Part shown: piece after piece, positions 13,825 to 22,966 of the stretch
Layout: the number at the start of each line of letters is the position of its first letter
How positions within the stretch are numbered: position 1 is the first letter of the stretch
Source: Clostridia bacterium
GTDB lineage: Bacteria; Bacillota; Clostridia; Oscillospirales; CAG-272
Direction of reading: 5' to 3'
DNA length: 64,000 nucleotides
Assembly: GCA_017624905.1 (NCBI GenBank)
Contig: JAGAMD010000030.1
Location: 1-64,000, forward strand
Made by a program: the position numbers and the translations under genes
Notes under the pieces: generated by a model
Databases searched by the model: none
What the model was told of the DNA's origin: nothing
What the model saw: the letters and a program-made list of their open reading frames with translations, nothing else

Positions 13825-16716
13825 TTATAGTGATTTGCTTACTGCTGTTTTTGATACTTTGTTTGCACAGAGGTAGTAAATCTTGTCTGACTCCTTATTG
13901 AATACAATATATGCATTACAACTAATTGTATTACCAGCTTCAAGCCCTGTTACCTTGATAACTAGCTTTGTGTATTGAGTGCCTGTCATATCAGCTATTA
14001 AAGCATATGTATCAGCTTCTATTTCGCCTAGATTATTTATTACTACCGGAGATCCAATTGATGTGCTAGCACCTGCTGTTACACCATAATTTACAGTATC
14101 ACCTGAAATTCTCTCATATTCTAATACGTTAGCTTTGTTTACTCTGATTGTATGGGAAATACATCCACTAGCTTCACCATTTTCTGGTGTTGAATAACCA
14201 CCTACTTCAAACAAGGCTGTATCTAATTGTTCCTCACTTAATGATTTTCCACAGCCTTCGCGTTGACAACAATAATTGTATATTTGGTTAGCGAAATAAT
14301 TTGGAACATTATCTACAAGTGGGAATGTGATTGTAATTTCAGCTCCATCCTTAAGGTGGCCTAACGCAACTGATCCTTCAACAACTGTTTGCTCACACAC
14401 CTTACCACAGAAGCAGAGCTTGAATGATCCAGCCGGTAGTTCACAGGTTGCCTCAGATGTATAATCTGTGCCTGGCTCATACAAGTGCCAGTTTGCGCCC
14501 TCTGATGGTGTTTGAAGTGTTGCGTTCAAAACTGGGTAATGTACATTATCTTCTTGTCCTGCAAACTTAATTTGATATTTTTGTGCACCACCCTCTGCGT
14601 GACAGAATATAACGTACATTTCATTTTGATTTGAGTAATTACTATCACTAGGTGAATAATATGTTGCAACCTTTGTATTATCAAAGCCTGTATTTGCAGG
14701 GTTCGCAAACATATATGTCATATATGATGTATTGCCATTTCTTCTATCCATTGAGATACGGTCAATTCTGCCGAGGAATACAAGTGTGATTGGATTTTCA
14801 GCAGTTGCACATTTTGTTAGCATACCATCACCAAGAATATCACCACGTTGATTTTCATTGCGCGACTGGGTTCCATCATAATAGCCTGTAAAGTCTTCTG
14901 GGAAAACAAGAACGGAGTTTAGATTTGTACAGCCAACAATACCGCGGTCTGCGCTTCCGCTACTTTTTACCATACCATCATCATACATGGCACGAACAGC
15001 GATTCCACGGCTGTCATAAAGCTTTATTCTTTCGCCGTTTTCATCAAGACGATAAACTACATTTCCTTCATCATCTCTCTTAATTGTGGCTCTCATATAG
15101 TATTTATTGTTTTCCTTTACTTCGGTCAAAATAAGATCGCCATTTTCATCTCTTTCGTACTCAAAAAGATACATATATTCATTTACGATCGGATTACCGT
15201 CCTTGTCTTTTACAAGCACATTACCATTATAATTTGGAACATTATAATTACCATAAGATATTACAGGATAACCATTTTCATCAACGTTAAGAACATAAAC
15301 TGTTTTTGTTGTTCCTGTTGATTCATCTGTTACAGTTGTTGTTGTGTATGTGTATGTAAAATCATATGTACGGAAATAGCCATTTAGGTTTCCACCATTA
15401 ACTATTTGCTTTAATGTAGATGGAAAATAGTAAATATTAGGCTTTTCAGGTGGAGTAAACTCCTCGGCAGTATAGAAACTACCGTCAACTTTTGTTACGC
15501 TAAATGAATTTTGAACAAAATACATTAATGTATTATTTGCAAATGCAGGTCCGTCTCCTGCACCATCACCCTTATTACCATAGATAGCTTCCAGCTTTTC
15601 TCCAAGATATACAGCTGTTAAAGCCTTACAATTAGAAAATCCACGATCAGGAATCTGTACAGTATTAGCGGGGAGAGAGATTGCTTTTAATGCTACGCAG
15701 TTCATGAAAACACCCCAGCTTGGCATATTAAAGGTGTTTTGGTTGTCACCAAAATCTACAAATGTAAGATTTTCATTATTCGCAAATGTGCAAGCATTAA
15801 CCTTTGTAAGAGTTGTTGGTAGCTTTATTGTAACCACGCTATCACAGTTTTCAAACGCATACTCTCCAATTTCTGTAACGATTGTGTTGGAAATATCAAT
15901 AGATGTAAGTGATGAATAACGGAATGCATGCTTTCCTATGTATTTAATTTCGTTTGGAAGACTAATAGTTGTTATTGGGCACTGATAGAACATATAATCG
16001 CTAATGCTGCAAGTGCCTGGTGCTGTACCATCTGAAGCAAAGGTTGTTGGGAATGTAACCTTAGAAAGTGATGTACAGCCATAGAAAGCTGTTGACAAAC
16101 TAAAACTACTAGGAGCCGTCATTTTGCTAAAATCAACCTCTTCAAGAGTGGTAATACCTCTTGCAAAATCACCCATTGAAAGTGTACCTGTGCAGGATGC
16201 AGGGAACGATAGATACTTTAGATTTGCGGCCTTAAGGTCAGTTGAGTTCTGCATACCAAGACGAGCATTTGAGCTACGATCATCGTGGTGGATGTCAATA
16301 ATTCCCTCTGGAATTTCAAGGCGGATAAGGTCTGCTGGCTCATAGGTTTGACCTGTTGCAGAGTTAATAAGTGTAATATCAAGCCATTGGAAACGATGTG
16401 CTCTCTTACTGCCATCCTTTGAAATGTTAAACAAATAAGCCGATGGGAAGGTTGAATATGTGCCATCATCATTTTTTAGCACCATTCTTTGCTCTAAGCT
16501 AAGCGTTTTATTGCCTTGGCTAGATGTGCCATTGAAATAAATTTCGTTTGCAAGACCTGTGATATAGTTGATTTGATCACCAGTTGCAAACTCATCAGAG
16601 GCTGATGTGATAAGGGCATTTCCCTCATTCAAAACCTCTTCTGCACTAACGCCAACTGCAAACAAGCAAGCTAGTGCCACCACTATTACTAGTGTTAAAA
16701 AAATTTTCTTTTTCAT
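13825..16716 (-). CDS. BspA-like leucine-rich-repeat surface or secreted protein
   Basis: 963 residues. An N-terminal signal peptide (MKKKIFLTLVIVVALACLFA, cleavage near VSAEE) is followed by many BspA-type (LRR_5) leucine-rich repeats, for example ITTISLPNEIKYIGKHAFRY and VVTIKLPTTLTKVNACTFAN, up to about residue 400. The middle part is Asp/Asn/Tyr-rich; the C-terminal part carries several Cys residues (FCGKVCEQ, NYCCQREGCGKSL). No LPxTG or choline-binding anchor is visible. Such proteins often act in adhesion or host contact. AAGGAG supports the ATG at 16716. Own promoter and leader palindrome upstream. Confidence 0.85.
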   Translation of the reverse strand: MKKKIFLTLVIVVALACLFAVGVSAEEVLNEGNALITSASDEFATGDQINYITGLANEIYFNGTSSQGNKTLSLEQRMVLKNDDGTYSTFPSAYLFNISKDGSKRAHRFQWLDITLINSATGQTYEPADLIRLEIPEGIIDIHHDDRSSNARLGMQNSTDLKAANLKYLSFPASCTGTLSMGDFARGITTLEEVDFSKMTAPSSFSLSTAFYGCTSLSKVTFPTTFASDGTAPGTCSISDYMFYQCPITTISLPNEIKYIGKHAFRYSSLTSIDISNTIVTEIGEYAFENCDSVVTIKLPTTLTKVNACTFANNENLTFVDFGDNQNTFNMPSWGVFMNCVALKAISLPANTVQIPDRGFSNCKALTAVYLGEKLEAIYGNKGDGAGDGPAFANNTLMYFVQNSFSVTKVDGSFYTAEEFTPPEKPNIYYFPSTLKQIVNGGNLNGYFRTYDFTYTYTTTTVTDESTGTTKTVYVLNVDENGYPVISYGNYNVPNYNGNVLVKDKDGNPIVNEYMYLFEYERDENGDLILTEVKENNKYYMRATIKRDDEGNVVYRLDENGERIKLYDSRGIAVRAMYDDGMVKSSGSADRGIVGCTNLNSVLVFPEDFTGYYDGTQSRNENQRGDILGDGMLTKCATAENPITLVFLGRIDRISMDRRNGNTSYMTYMFANPANTGFDNTKVATYYSPSDSNYSNQNEMYVIFCHAEGGAQKYQIKFAGQEDNVHYPVLNATLQTPSEGANWHLYEPGTDYTSEATCELPAGSFKLCFCGKVCEQTVVEGSVALGHLKDGAEITITFPLVDNVPNYFANQIYNYCCQREGCGKSLSEEQLDTALFEVGGYSTPENGEASGCISHTIRVNKANVLEYERISGDTVNYGVTAGASTSIGSPVVINNLGEIEADTYALIADMTGTQYTKLVIKVTGLEAGNTISCNAYIVFNKESDKIYYLCANKVSKTAVSKSL

Positions 16717-16757
16717 AATTTTCTCCTTTATACGCATATGCGTTAATTTACGTTATT

Positions 16758-16786
16758 ATATTAACATATATGTGGAAAACTGTCAA
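16758..16786 (-). promoter_or_regulatory. Sigma-A promoter of the BspA-like gene
   Basis: On the minus strand: TTGACA, 17 bases, TAATAT. The palindrome at 16732-16743 falls in the transcribed leader between start and ribosome site. Confidence 0.8.
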
Positions 16787-17021
16787 GTTGAACAAAAAAA
16801 AAAAAAAAATGCACCATTTTTGTGGAATATGCACAATTTTTTAATATTTTGTGATTTTCAAAGTAGCTTTTAATTCAATTGATTTTTTTAAAAACTCACA
16901 CTTATAAGGGCTTTTTGTTAAATATCATGTTTTGAAGGATTATTTATGTTAGTACAATTTTGGTTAATTTATACAAATCAAGCACAAATGTTAATTTTTT
17001 GTGAATTTATTCTAAGAGACC

Positions 17022-17052
17022 TAAAAAAGAGGCGCTTTTGCACCTCTTTTTT
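17022..17052 (-). terminator. Terminator of the aromatic amino acid operon
   Basis: AAAAAAGAGG and CCTCTTTTTT form a stem that continues GC-TTTT-GC with one mismatch. Confidence 0.8.
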
Positions 17053-17054
17053 GA

Positions 17055-18083
17055 TTATCTTAGCTCTGCTATGTCAAGGATTAGGCGTTCTGTCTTTTCC
17101 CATCCAAGGCATGGGTCAGTAATTGATTGACCGTATGTACAGCCCTCCGGCTTTTGTGCACCGTCCTCAATGTAAGACTCAATCATAAGTCCCTTAACAA
17201 GCTTTTTAACATCGCTGTTATGACGAGTTGAATGTAGAATTTCCTTTGCTATTCTTATTTGCTCAAGATATTTCTTACCTGAATTTGCGTGGTTAGTATC
17301 AACAATCACACCCGGATTAACAAGGTTTGTTTTTGCATATGTTTCAGCAAGGTGAGCAAGGTCCTCGTAGTGGTAGTTTGGCAAGGATTGACCGTGCTTG
17401 TTTACATAGCCTCTTAAAATTGCGTGTGTGAGTGGGTTGCCCTCTGTTGAAACCTCCCAACCACGATAAATAAATGTATGCTTATGTTGACCTGCGGTGA
17501 TTGAGTTCATCATAACTGAAATATCACCACTTGTTGGGTTTTTCATACCAACCGGGATATCAAGACCACTGGCTGTTAGACGGTGCTCTTGGTTTTCAAC
17601 TGAACGAGCACCAATCGCAACATAAGAAAGCAAGTCGTTTAAGTATCTATAGTTGTATGGGTAAAGCATTTCATCAGCACAGGTAAAGCCTGTTTCCTCA
17701 ATTGCCTTGATATGTAGCTTACGGATTGCGATAAGTCCGTTTAGCATATCCGGTTCCTCTTGTGGATTTGGCTGATGTAGCATTCCCTTGTATCCATCAC
17801 CTGTTGTTCTTGGCTTATTTGTATAGATACGTGGTATGATAACTATTTTGTCCTTTACCTTTTCTTGAACTCCACGAAGTCTTGAAATGTAGTCAAGCAC
17901 CGAGTCCTCACGGTCTGCTGAGCAAGGACCTATAACAAGAACTAATTTGTCGCTTTCGCCTGTGAAAGCCTTGGATATTTCTGCATCATTTTTTGCTTTA
18001 ATAGCCTCTAGCTCACTTGTAATTGGATACATTTCCTTTATCTCTTGAGGAATTGGTAATTTTCTTTTGAAATTCATATTCAT
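17055..18083 (-). CDS. aroF: 3-deoxy-7-phosphoheptulonate (DAHP) synthase
   Basis: 342 residues. First step of the shikimate pathway: condenses phosphoenolpyruvate and erythrose 4-phosphate. It is the AroG/AroF (type I alpha) kind, shown by VIGPCSADRED, PRTTGDGYKGML, GARSVENQEHR, GMKNPTSGD and DTNHANSGKKY. It has no fused chorismate mutase or ACT-type regulatory domain, so feedback control, if present, would act through the catalytic barrel as in enteric enzymes. It is the last gene of the operon, 35 bases after tyrA. AAAGG lies ahead of the first ATG; a second ATG two codons later is less well spaced. Confidence 0.93.
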   Translation of the reverse strand: MNMNFKRKLPIPQEIKEMYPITSELEAIKAKNDAEISKAFTGESDKLVLVIGPCSADREDSVLDYISRLRGVQEKVKDKIVIIPRIYTNKPRTTGDGYKGMLHQPNPQEEPDMLNGLIAIRKLHIKAIEETGFTCADEMLYPYNYRYLNDLLSYVAIGARSVENQEHRLTASGLDIPVGMKNPTSGDISVMMNSITAGQHKHTFIYRGWEVSTEGNPLTHAILRGYVNKHGQSLPNYHYEDLAHLAETYAKTNLVNPGVIVDTNHANSGKKYLEQIRIAKEILHSTRHNSDVKKLVKGLMIESYIEDGAQKPEGCTYGQSITDPCLGWEKTERLILDIAELR

Positions 18084-18118
18084 AGTATTTGCCTTTCTTT
18101 ATTGTTTGCCGTTTGGTA

Positions 18119-18976
18119 TTATTTTTTATCAAAGAATGCTCGACGGCTAGTCGATAATCTCATTATTTCCTTCATTCTTTCGGTGTCTTCTAATTCAATT
18201 GCATCACGTAGCTCTTTGAACTTGCTTGAAAAGAGGTCCATTTGTGAAAGTAGCTCGTCCTTATTTAATAAAAACAGCTCTGTCCACATCGTTTCATTAA
18301 TTTTTGCAATACGAGTTAAATCTCTAAATGAGTCTCCTGTATAGTTTACTAAGTCCTCTGACTCCTTACAGGTCATAAGTGAAACCGCTATACAGTGTGT
18401 AAGCTGAGAAAGGAAGCCTATCATTTCATCGTGCTTTTCAGGACTAAGCTCACATACTGTTTTAAAGCCAAGAATTTTTCCTAGCTCACGACAGCAAAGT
18501 ATTCCCTCAGGAGTATTTTTTTCTGTTGGAGTAACAATATAGTTTGCATTTCTAAAAATACTTTTATCTGCATTTTGTACTCCATATACCTCTTTACCTG
18601 CCATAGGGTGAGCACCGATAAACTCTATTCCCGGACGTAGGATTTCTTGAATTTTATAAACAACAGGGCTCTTAACACCTGTAACGTCAGTCAAAACCGC
18701 TCCGTCCTTTATAAAATCTTGATATTTTTCAATCCATTCGGTTAGCACCTTTGGATAAAGAGCAAAAACAATAACATCAAATCTTTCGACATATTCCTTG
18801 GTTACCTCGGTTGTGCCGTGTGCAATCAGTCCTCTTTCCTTAGCATAATCTATTGAGGATTGGGACCTTGTAATCGCTCCAACCTCGTAGCCAAGGTCAG
18901 AAAGTGCCTCTGCATAGCTTCCTCCAATAAGACCAAGTCCTACTATCAAAAACTTGACATCCTTAATTATTTTCAT
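18119..18976 (-). CDS. tyrA: Prephenate dehydrogenase
   Basis: 285 residues. Converts prephenate to 4-hydroxyphenylpyruvate, the tyrosine branch. The dinucleotide-binding fold starts with FLIVGLGLIGGSYAEAL; GAHPMAGKEVYG and FLSQLTHCIAVSLM are family motifs. No fused chorismate mutase and no C-terminal ACT domain are seen, unlike the Bacillus enzyme, so tyrosine inhibition may be weak or absent. The start overlaps the end of aroA by 14 bases, with the ribosome site GGAGGAGG inside aroA, consistent with translational coupling. Confidence 0.92.
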   Translation of the reverse strand: MKIIKDVKFLIVGLGLIGGSYAEALSDLGYEVGAITRSQSSIDYAKERGLIAHGTTEVTKEYVERFDVIVFALYPKVLTEWIEKYQDFIKDGAVLTDVTGVKSPVVYKIQEILRPGIEFIGAHPMAGKEVYGVQNADKSIFRNANYIVTPTEKNTPEGILCCRELGKILGFKTVCELSPEKHDEMIGFLSQLTHCIAVSLMTCKESEDLVNYTGDSFRDLTRIAKINETMWTELFLLNKDELLSQMDLFSSKFKELRDAIELEDTERMKEIMRLSTSRRAFFDKK

Positions 18977-20180
18977 CTGCTACCTCCTCCCATTTAATGC
19001 CTAGCTTCTTAATATCCTCGAAAAAGTTAGGGTAGCTTTTATTAACTGCTTCACAGCCGGAAATTGTACCACCAAAGAGTGTACATAAAACAGCAAGCGA
19101 CATAACAATACGGTGATCGTTATGACCGTTTAATGTTTCTTCCGGAGTGTGTAGATTTGAATTTTTAATTATTACTTCATTTTCGTATATTTCGGTATCA
19201 ATACCGAATTTTCTGAGCTCTGTCGCCATAGCAGTGGCTCTGTCGCTTTCCTTTATCTTTAGACGGCGAGTACCAACAAAGTGGGCACCATTTTTTGCCC
19301 CCGCTAATGCAAATGTAATAGGAGCTAAATCCGGACAATTTGACAGGTCGATTTTAGGTGTTGAATTACTTATATCATAAAAGTATTTTTTGTAAATATA
19401 ATCAGCTTGGATTGTATTATCATTTATTCCTAAAACAGATACGTCTCCGCCTAAAAAGTTAAATACATCTAAAAATGCACTGTTGGAAGCATCGCCTTCA
19501 ACCACAACATTTTTAGCGATATATTTTTGTCCGCCCCCAATATAAAGCTCATTATCCTTTCTTGATATTTCAATGCCAAAGCTTTTTAAAACATCAAGCG
19601 TAATATCAACATAGGCTTTACTTTCAAGCTCGGTTGTGATTATAATTTTGCTATCATTTTCTAAAAGTGGCAAGGCAAACAGTAAGCCTGTAATAAATTG
19701 GCTACTAATATCGCCTCGTACATAAAATGTATCAGCCTTAAGTGAGCCCTTTATCTTAATTTGTTCCTTTTCACAAGTAAATTCAATTCCTTGCTTTTCA
19801 AAAATCTCCTCGTATACACCAAGTCCACGAGAAAGAAGTCTTTGTGTGCCAACAAATGTTGCCTCTTCTCCAAGTGCTAATGCTATCGGTATGAAGAATC
19901 GCAAGGTGCTACCACTCTCATAGCAGTTAAAAATACGTTCTGCTTCCGGTTCATATTTGCCACCAAAAACAGACACGTCCTCGCCTTTTTTCTCGTATTT
20001 CACGCCTAATGCTCTAATACAAGAAAGTGTTGCCCTCATATCCACGCTATCTATAATGCCACACACCATGCTTGTACCATTTGACAGTGCACCGGCAATA
20101 AGATGACGATGAGCGTAGCTTTTCGATGGTGGAGCTTTTATTGTTCCGCCAGCTAAGCCTTTTTCAATTCTAATATTCAT
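18963..20180 (-). CDS. aroA: 3-phosphoshikimate 1-carboxyvinyltransferase (EPSP synthase)
   Basis: 405 residues, somewhat short for AroA. Transfers the enolpyruvyl group of PEP to shikimate 3-phosphate. Visible motifs: APPSKSYAHRHLIAG near the N-terminus (substrate-binding KS), ESGSTLRFFIPIAL, the RLKIKESDRA motif and NGHNDHRIVMSLAV. The inhibitor-site region reads ESGSTLRF, where class I enzymes usually have a NAGTAMR-like motif. Begins one base after the aroQ stop and overlaps tyrA downstream. Confidence 0.93.
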   Translation of the reverse strand: MNIRIEKGLAGGTIKAPPSKSYAHRHLIAGALSNGTSMVCGIIDSVDMRATLSCIRALGVKYEKKGEDVSVFGGKYEPEAERIFNCYESGSTLRFFIPIALALGEEATFVGTQRLLSRGLGVYEEIFEKQGIEFTCEKEQIKIKGSLKADTFYVRGDISSQFITGLLFALPLLENDSKIIITTELESKAYVDITLDVLKSFGIEISRKDNELYIGGGQKYIAKNVVVEGDASNSAFLDVFNFLGGDVSVLGINDNTIQADYIYKKYFYDISNSTPKIDLSNCPDLAPITFALAGAKNGAHFVGTRRLKIKESDRATAMATELRKFGIDTEIYENEVIIKNSNLHTPEETLNGHNDHRIVMSLAVLCTLFGGTISGCEAVNKSYPNFFEDIKKLGIKWEEVADENN

Positions 20181-20181
20181 T

Positions 20182-20610
20182 TTATTTTAGATATTCCTTT
20201 AAAAACTCTAATGCCTCGACATAACCATTTAAGCCCTTGCCTGTTATTGTTTTAAGACAAGCTTCTCTTACATAGCTTATTTGTCTAAAGCTATCTCTTT
20301 CCTCAACCTTGGAAATATGAACCTCAACACAAGGAATTTTTGTTGATTTTAAAGCATCAAGCAATGCAATACTTGTGTGTGTATACGCAGCCGGGTTAAA
20401 TATAATACCATCTACCTTTTCAAAGTAGGATTTTTGAATAGCATCAACTAGGTCGCCCTCGTGGTTCGACTGATAAAATTCAATTTCGCAACCGTTTGCA
20501 TTTTCTAAAATGAGATTTTTCAAATCCTCGTAGGTCTCATTTCCATAGTGCTGTGGCTCTCTTATGCCGAGCATGTTTATATTTGGTCCGTTTAAAACTA
20601 AAATTTTCAT
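20182..20610 (-). CDS. aroQ: 3-dehydroquinate dehydratase, type II
   Basis: 142 residues. Dehydrates 3-dehydroquinate to 3-dehydroshikimate. The N-terminus KILVLNGPNINMLGIREPQHYG carries the type II signature with the flexible-lid Arg and the catalytic Tyr; FNPAAYTHTSIALLDAL and VEVHISKVEERDSFR hold the remaining conserved residues. Size fits the dodecameric type II family. Its ATG overlaps the stop of the aroE/aroK fusion (ATGA, 20607-20610), showing tight coupling. Confidence 0.95.
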   Translation of the reverse strand: MKILVLNGPNINMLGIREPQHYGNETYEDLKNLILENANGCEIEFYQSNHEGDLVDAIQKSYFEKVDGIIFNPAAYTHTSIALLDALKSTKIPCVEVHISKVEERDSFRQISYVREACLKTITGKGLNGYVEALEFLKEYLK

Positions 20611-21833
20611 TTTAAAATTTCCTTTGCGACCTCATCTACTGTACCATCGCCATTAATTTTGACATCGCATACTCTACAGTAAATTTCGTATCGCTCATTA
20701 TATCTTTTTTCTATTGAAGCTCTATCGCTTGATAGAGGTCTATCGCTTGTAGGAACAAGCAGCTCAAGAGATCTGTCAAGAAAATACAGCTTGCCGTTTT
20801 GTCTTAGGCTGTCGCAATTTGCTTCTCTTAGTATTGCACCACCGCCCGTTGCGATAATATAACCATTTAATTTAGATACGTCCTCAATGATTTTCGATTC
20901 AAGGTCTCGAAAATAAGCTTCGCCTTTTTCAGAAAAAATATCACTGATTTCCTTTCCCTCAGCCTTTACTATCTCCACGTCGGTATCAATAAACTGCTTA
21001 CCTGTAAGATTTGCAAGTGCTTTACCAACTGAGCTTTTTCCACTAGCCGGCATACCGATAAGAATTATATTGCTTTTTTCATTAATTACATCATTATATA
21101 CACTGTCGCAAAGCTCCTTAGTTGCCTTGTTGCCGGAAAAATGCTCATATGCGTAAACTGCTTGTGCTCCCAGCATATATAGTCCGCCCTCAGCCTTAAT
21201 CCCACGAGCCTTAGCTTCTCTTATTAGCTTTGTTTGAATTGGATTATATACTACGTCAATTAAAGCGGTTAGCTTATAAAACTTAGATAAATCTATTGGG
21301 CAGGTGTTGTTTTTTGGATACATGCCCACAGGCGATGTGTTAAATATCACATCAACATCTGTGTGGTTAGTGTACACCTCCTCATAGCTAAGTGCACCGT
21401 CAACCGGAACATTAGAAACAAAGATTATCTCCTTGGCTCCTAAATCAGTTACTACTGCTCTTGCTGTTTTTGATGTGCCACCCGTACCGATAATAAGCAC
21501 CTTTTTGCCATTTATTTCTGCACCAACACGTAAAACAAGAGCCTTCATACCCGAGTAGTCGGTATTATAGCCGTATAATTTTCCATTTTTATTTACAACT
21601 GTATTTACTGCACCTATCTTTTTTGCACTTTCATCTACATAGTCAAGCATAGGGATTACCTTTTCCTTATAAGGGATGGTAACGTTTATACCATTAAACT
21701 CACGAGCACTCATAAATTCTTCGACCTTGTCAGGCTCAATCTCTTTAATTTCGTACACGTAGTCAGCTATTTTTTCGTGAATAGCCTTTGAAAAGCTATG
21801 TCCTAGGTGCTCTCCAATTAGTCCGTATTTCAT
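20607..21833 (-). CDS. aroE/aroK: Shikimate dehydrogenase / shikimate kinase fusion
   Basis: 408 residues combining steps 4 and 5 of the shikimate pathway. Residues 1 to about 250 are AroE: GEHLGHSFSKAIH (shikimate binding), NVTIPYKEKV (catalytic Lys), GYNTDYSGM and the NADP loop GTGGTSKT (116-123). Residues about 254-408 are AroK: P-loop GMPASGKSS (260-268), FIDTDVEI (281-288), YFRDLESK (308-315) and ATGGGA (328-333). The start at 21833 has AAAGGA upstream; the longer reading to 21935 would run back into aroC. The two enzymes are usually separate. The reverse-strand gap to aroC is 26 bases. Confidence 0.93.
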   Translation of the reverse strand: MKYGLIGEHLGHSFSKAIHEKIADYVYEIKEIEPDKVEEFMSAREFNGINVTIPYKEKVIPMLDYVDESAKKIGAVNTVVNKNGKLYGYNTDYSGMKALVLRVGAEINGKKVLIIGTGGTSKTARAVVTDLGAKEIIFVSNVPVDGALSYEEVYTNHTDVDVIFNTSPVGMYPKNNTCPIDLSKFYKLTALIDVVYNPIQTKLIREAKARGIKAEGGLYMLGAQAVYAYEHFSGNKATKELCDSVYNDVINEKSNIILIGMPASGKSSVGKALANLTGKQFIDTDVEIVKAEGKEISDIFSEKGEAYFRDLESKIIEDVSKLNGYIIATGGGAILREANCDSLRQNGKLYFLDRSLELLVPTSDRPLSSDRASIEKRYNERYEIYCRVCDVKINGDGTVDEVAKEILK

Positions 21834-21859
21834 TGTATTTTCCTTTGTATTCGCCAAAA

Positions 21860-22966
21860 TTATTGTGGTAGCCCCTTCAAAAATACATCCGTACCATATC
21901 GAATAGATAGCATATCGCAGAGTGCAAGAGCACAAACGCTATCAATAACAACACATATTCTTCTTATTATCGCCGGATCGTGTCTACCTTTAATCTCAAG
22001 AGTTGTATTCTCACCTGTTATAAAATCAACAGTTTTTTGTTCTTTTCCTATTGATGGAGTTGGTTTTACTGTACAGGTAAATGTGATTGGCATACCATTT
22101 GTAATACCACCATTTATTCCACCATTATTGTTTGTAGTAGTAATCACCTTACCATTTTTATATTCAAAGGAGTCATTTGCTGTACTGCCGAGTCTTGACG
22201 CAAAGTCAAGTCCTAAGCCAAATTCAATCCCTTTAATTCCGCCGATTGAAAAAACTGCATGTGAAAGAGTGCTTTCAACCGAATCAAACCAAGGCTCACC
22301 AACTCCTGTCGGTACTCCTGTTATCGCAGTTTCAATCAATCCACCGATACTATCCTTTTCAGCTGACGCCTTTGAAATTTCTTCTCTAATCGTTTCCTCA
22401 GCTTCACTCGAAATCACCGGAAAAGCTTTATCTTGTAAATTCAGAACTGATTTTTCAATATCTTCAGTATTGTTAAAGGATTGATCGCAGGCGTTCCCAC
22501 ATTTTAAGATGTGTGTGCCTATATTGATACCCAACTTTTTAAGTGCGGAAATTGCAATCGCTCCTCCTGCAACCAAGCCGGCGGTTACTCTGCCGGAAAA
22601 ATGTCCGCCACCACGATAATCCTCGTATCCGTGATACTTTTCGTGTGCTGTATAATCGGCATGTGATGGACGTGCCATACCGTATGTATAATCAGAGCTT
22701 TTTGTGTTTTCATTTGGAATAACAATAGCTATTGGTGTGCCTGTTGTTTTTCCATTAAAAATACCACTTAGAATTTTATAATCATCTTTTTCTACTCTTG
22801 GTGTATCTGTTTTACCACTTGGGCGACGTTTAGAAAGCTGTGCTTCTATAAAGCCTTTATCAATCTCGATACCGGGAGCCAATCCATCAATTACAACACC
22901 GACAGCTTCACCATGGCTCTCTCCAAAAATGGTAGTGCAAACGCTTTGTCCGAATGTATTTTTCAT
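21860..22966 (-). CDS. aroC: Chorismate synthase
   Basis: 368 residues. Last shikimate step: makes chorismate from EPSP using reduced FMN. Signature segments are visible: FGESHGEAVGVVIDG, RRPSGKTDTPRVEKD, SRTVG-like RVTAGLVAGGAIA, and GRHDPAIIRRICVV near the C-terminus. The ATG shares one base with the aroB stop codon, so the two genes are translationally coupled. Confidence 0.95.
   Translation of the reverse strand: MKNTFGQSVCTTIFGESHGEAVGVVIDGLAPGIEIDKGFIEAQLSKRRPSGKTDTPRVEKDDYKILSGIFNGKTTGTPIAIVIPNENTKSSDYTYGMARPSHADYTAHEKYHGYEDYRGGGHFSGRVTAGLVAGGAIAISALKKLGINIGTHILKCGNACDQSFNNTEDIEKSVLNLQDKAFPVISSEAEETIREEISKASAEKDSIGGLIETAITGVPTGVGEPWFDSVESTLSHAVFSIGGIKGIEFGLGLDFASRLGSTANDSFEYKNGKVITTTNNNGGINGGITNGMPITFTCTVKPTPSIGKEQKTVDFITGENTTLEIKGRHDPAIIRRICVVIDSVCALALCDMLSIRYGTDVFLKGLPQ

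Larger units (their letters stand above)
16717..17054. other. 338-base AT-rich intergenic region
   Basis: Holds a perfect 12-bp palindrome ACGCATATGCGT (16732-16743), the minus-strand promoter of the BspA-like gene (16758-16786), a run of 16 A (16794-16809), and the aro operon terminator (17022-17052). No gene is seen between about 16810 and 17020. Confidence 0.7.
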
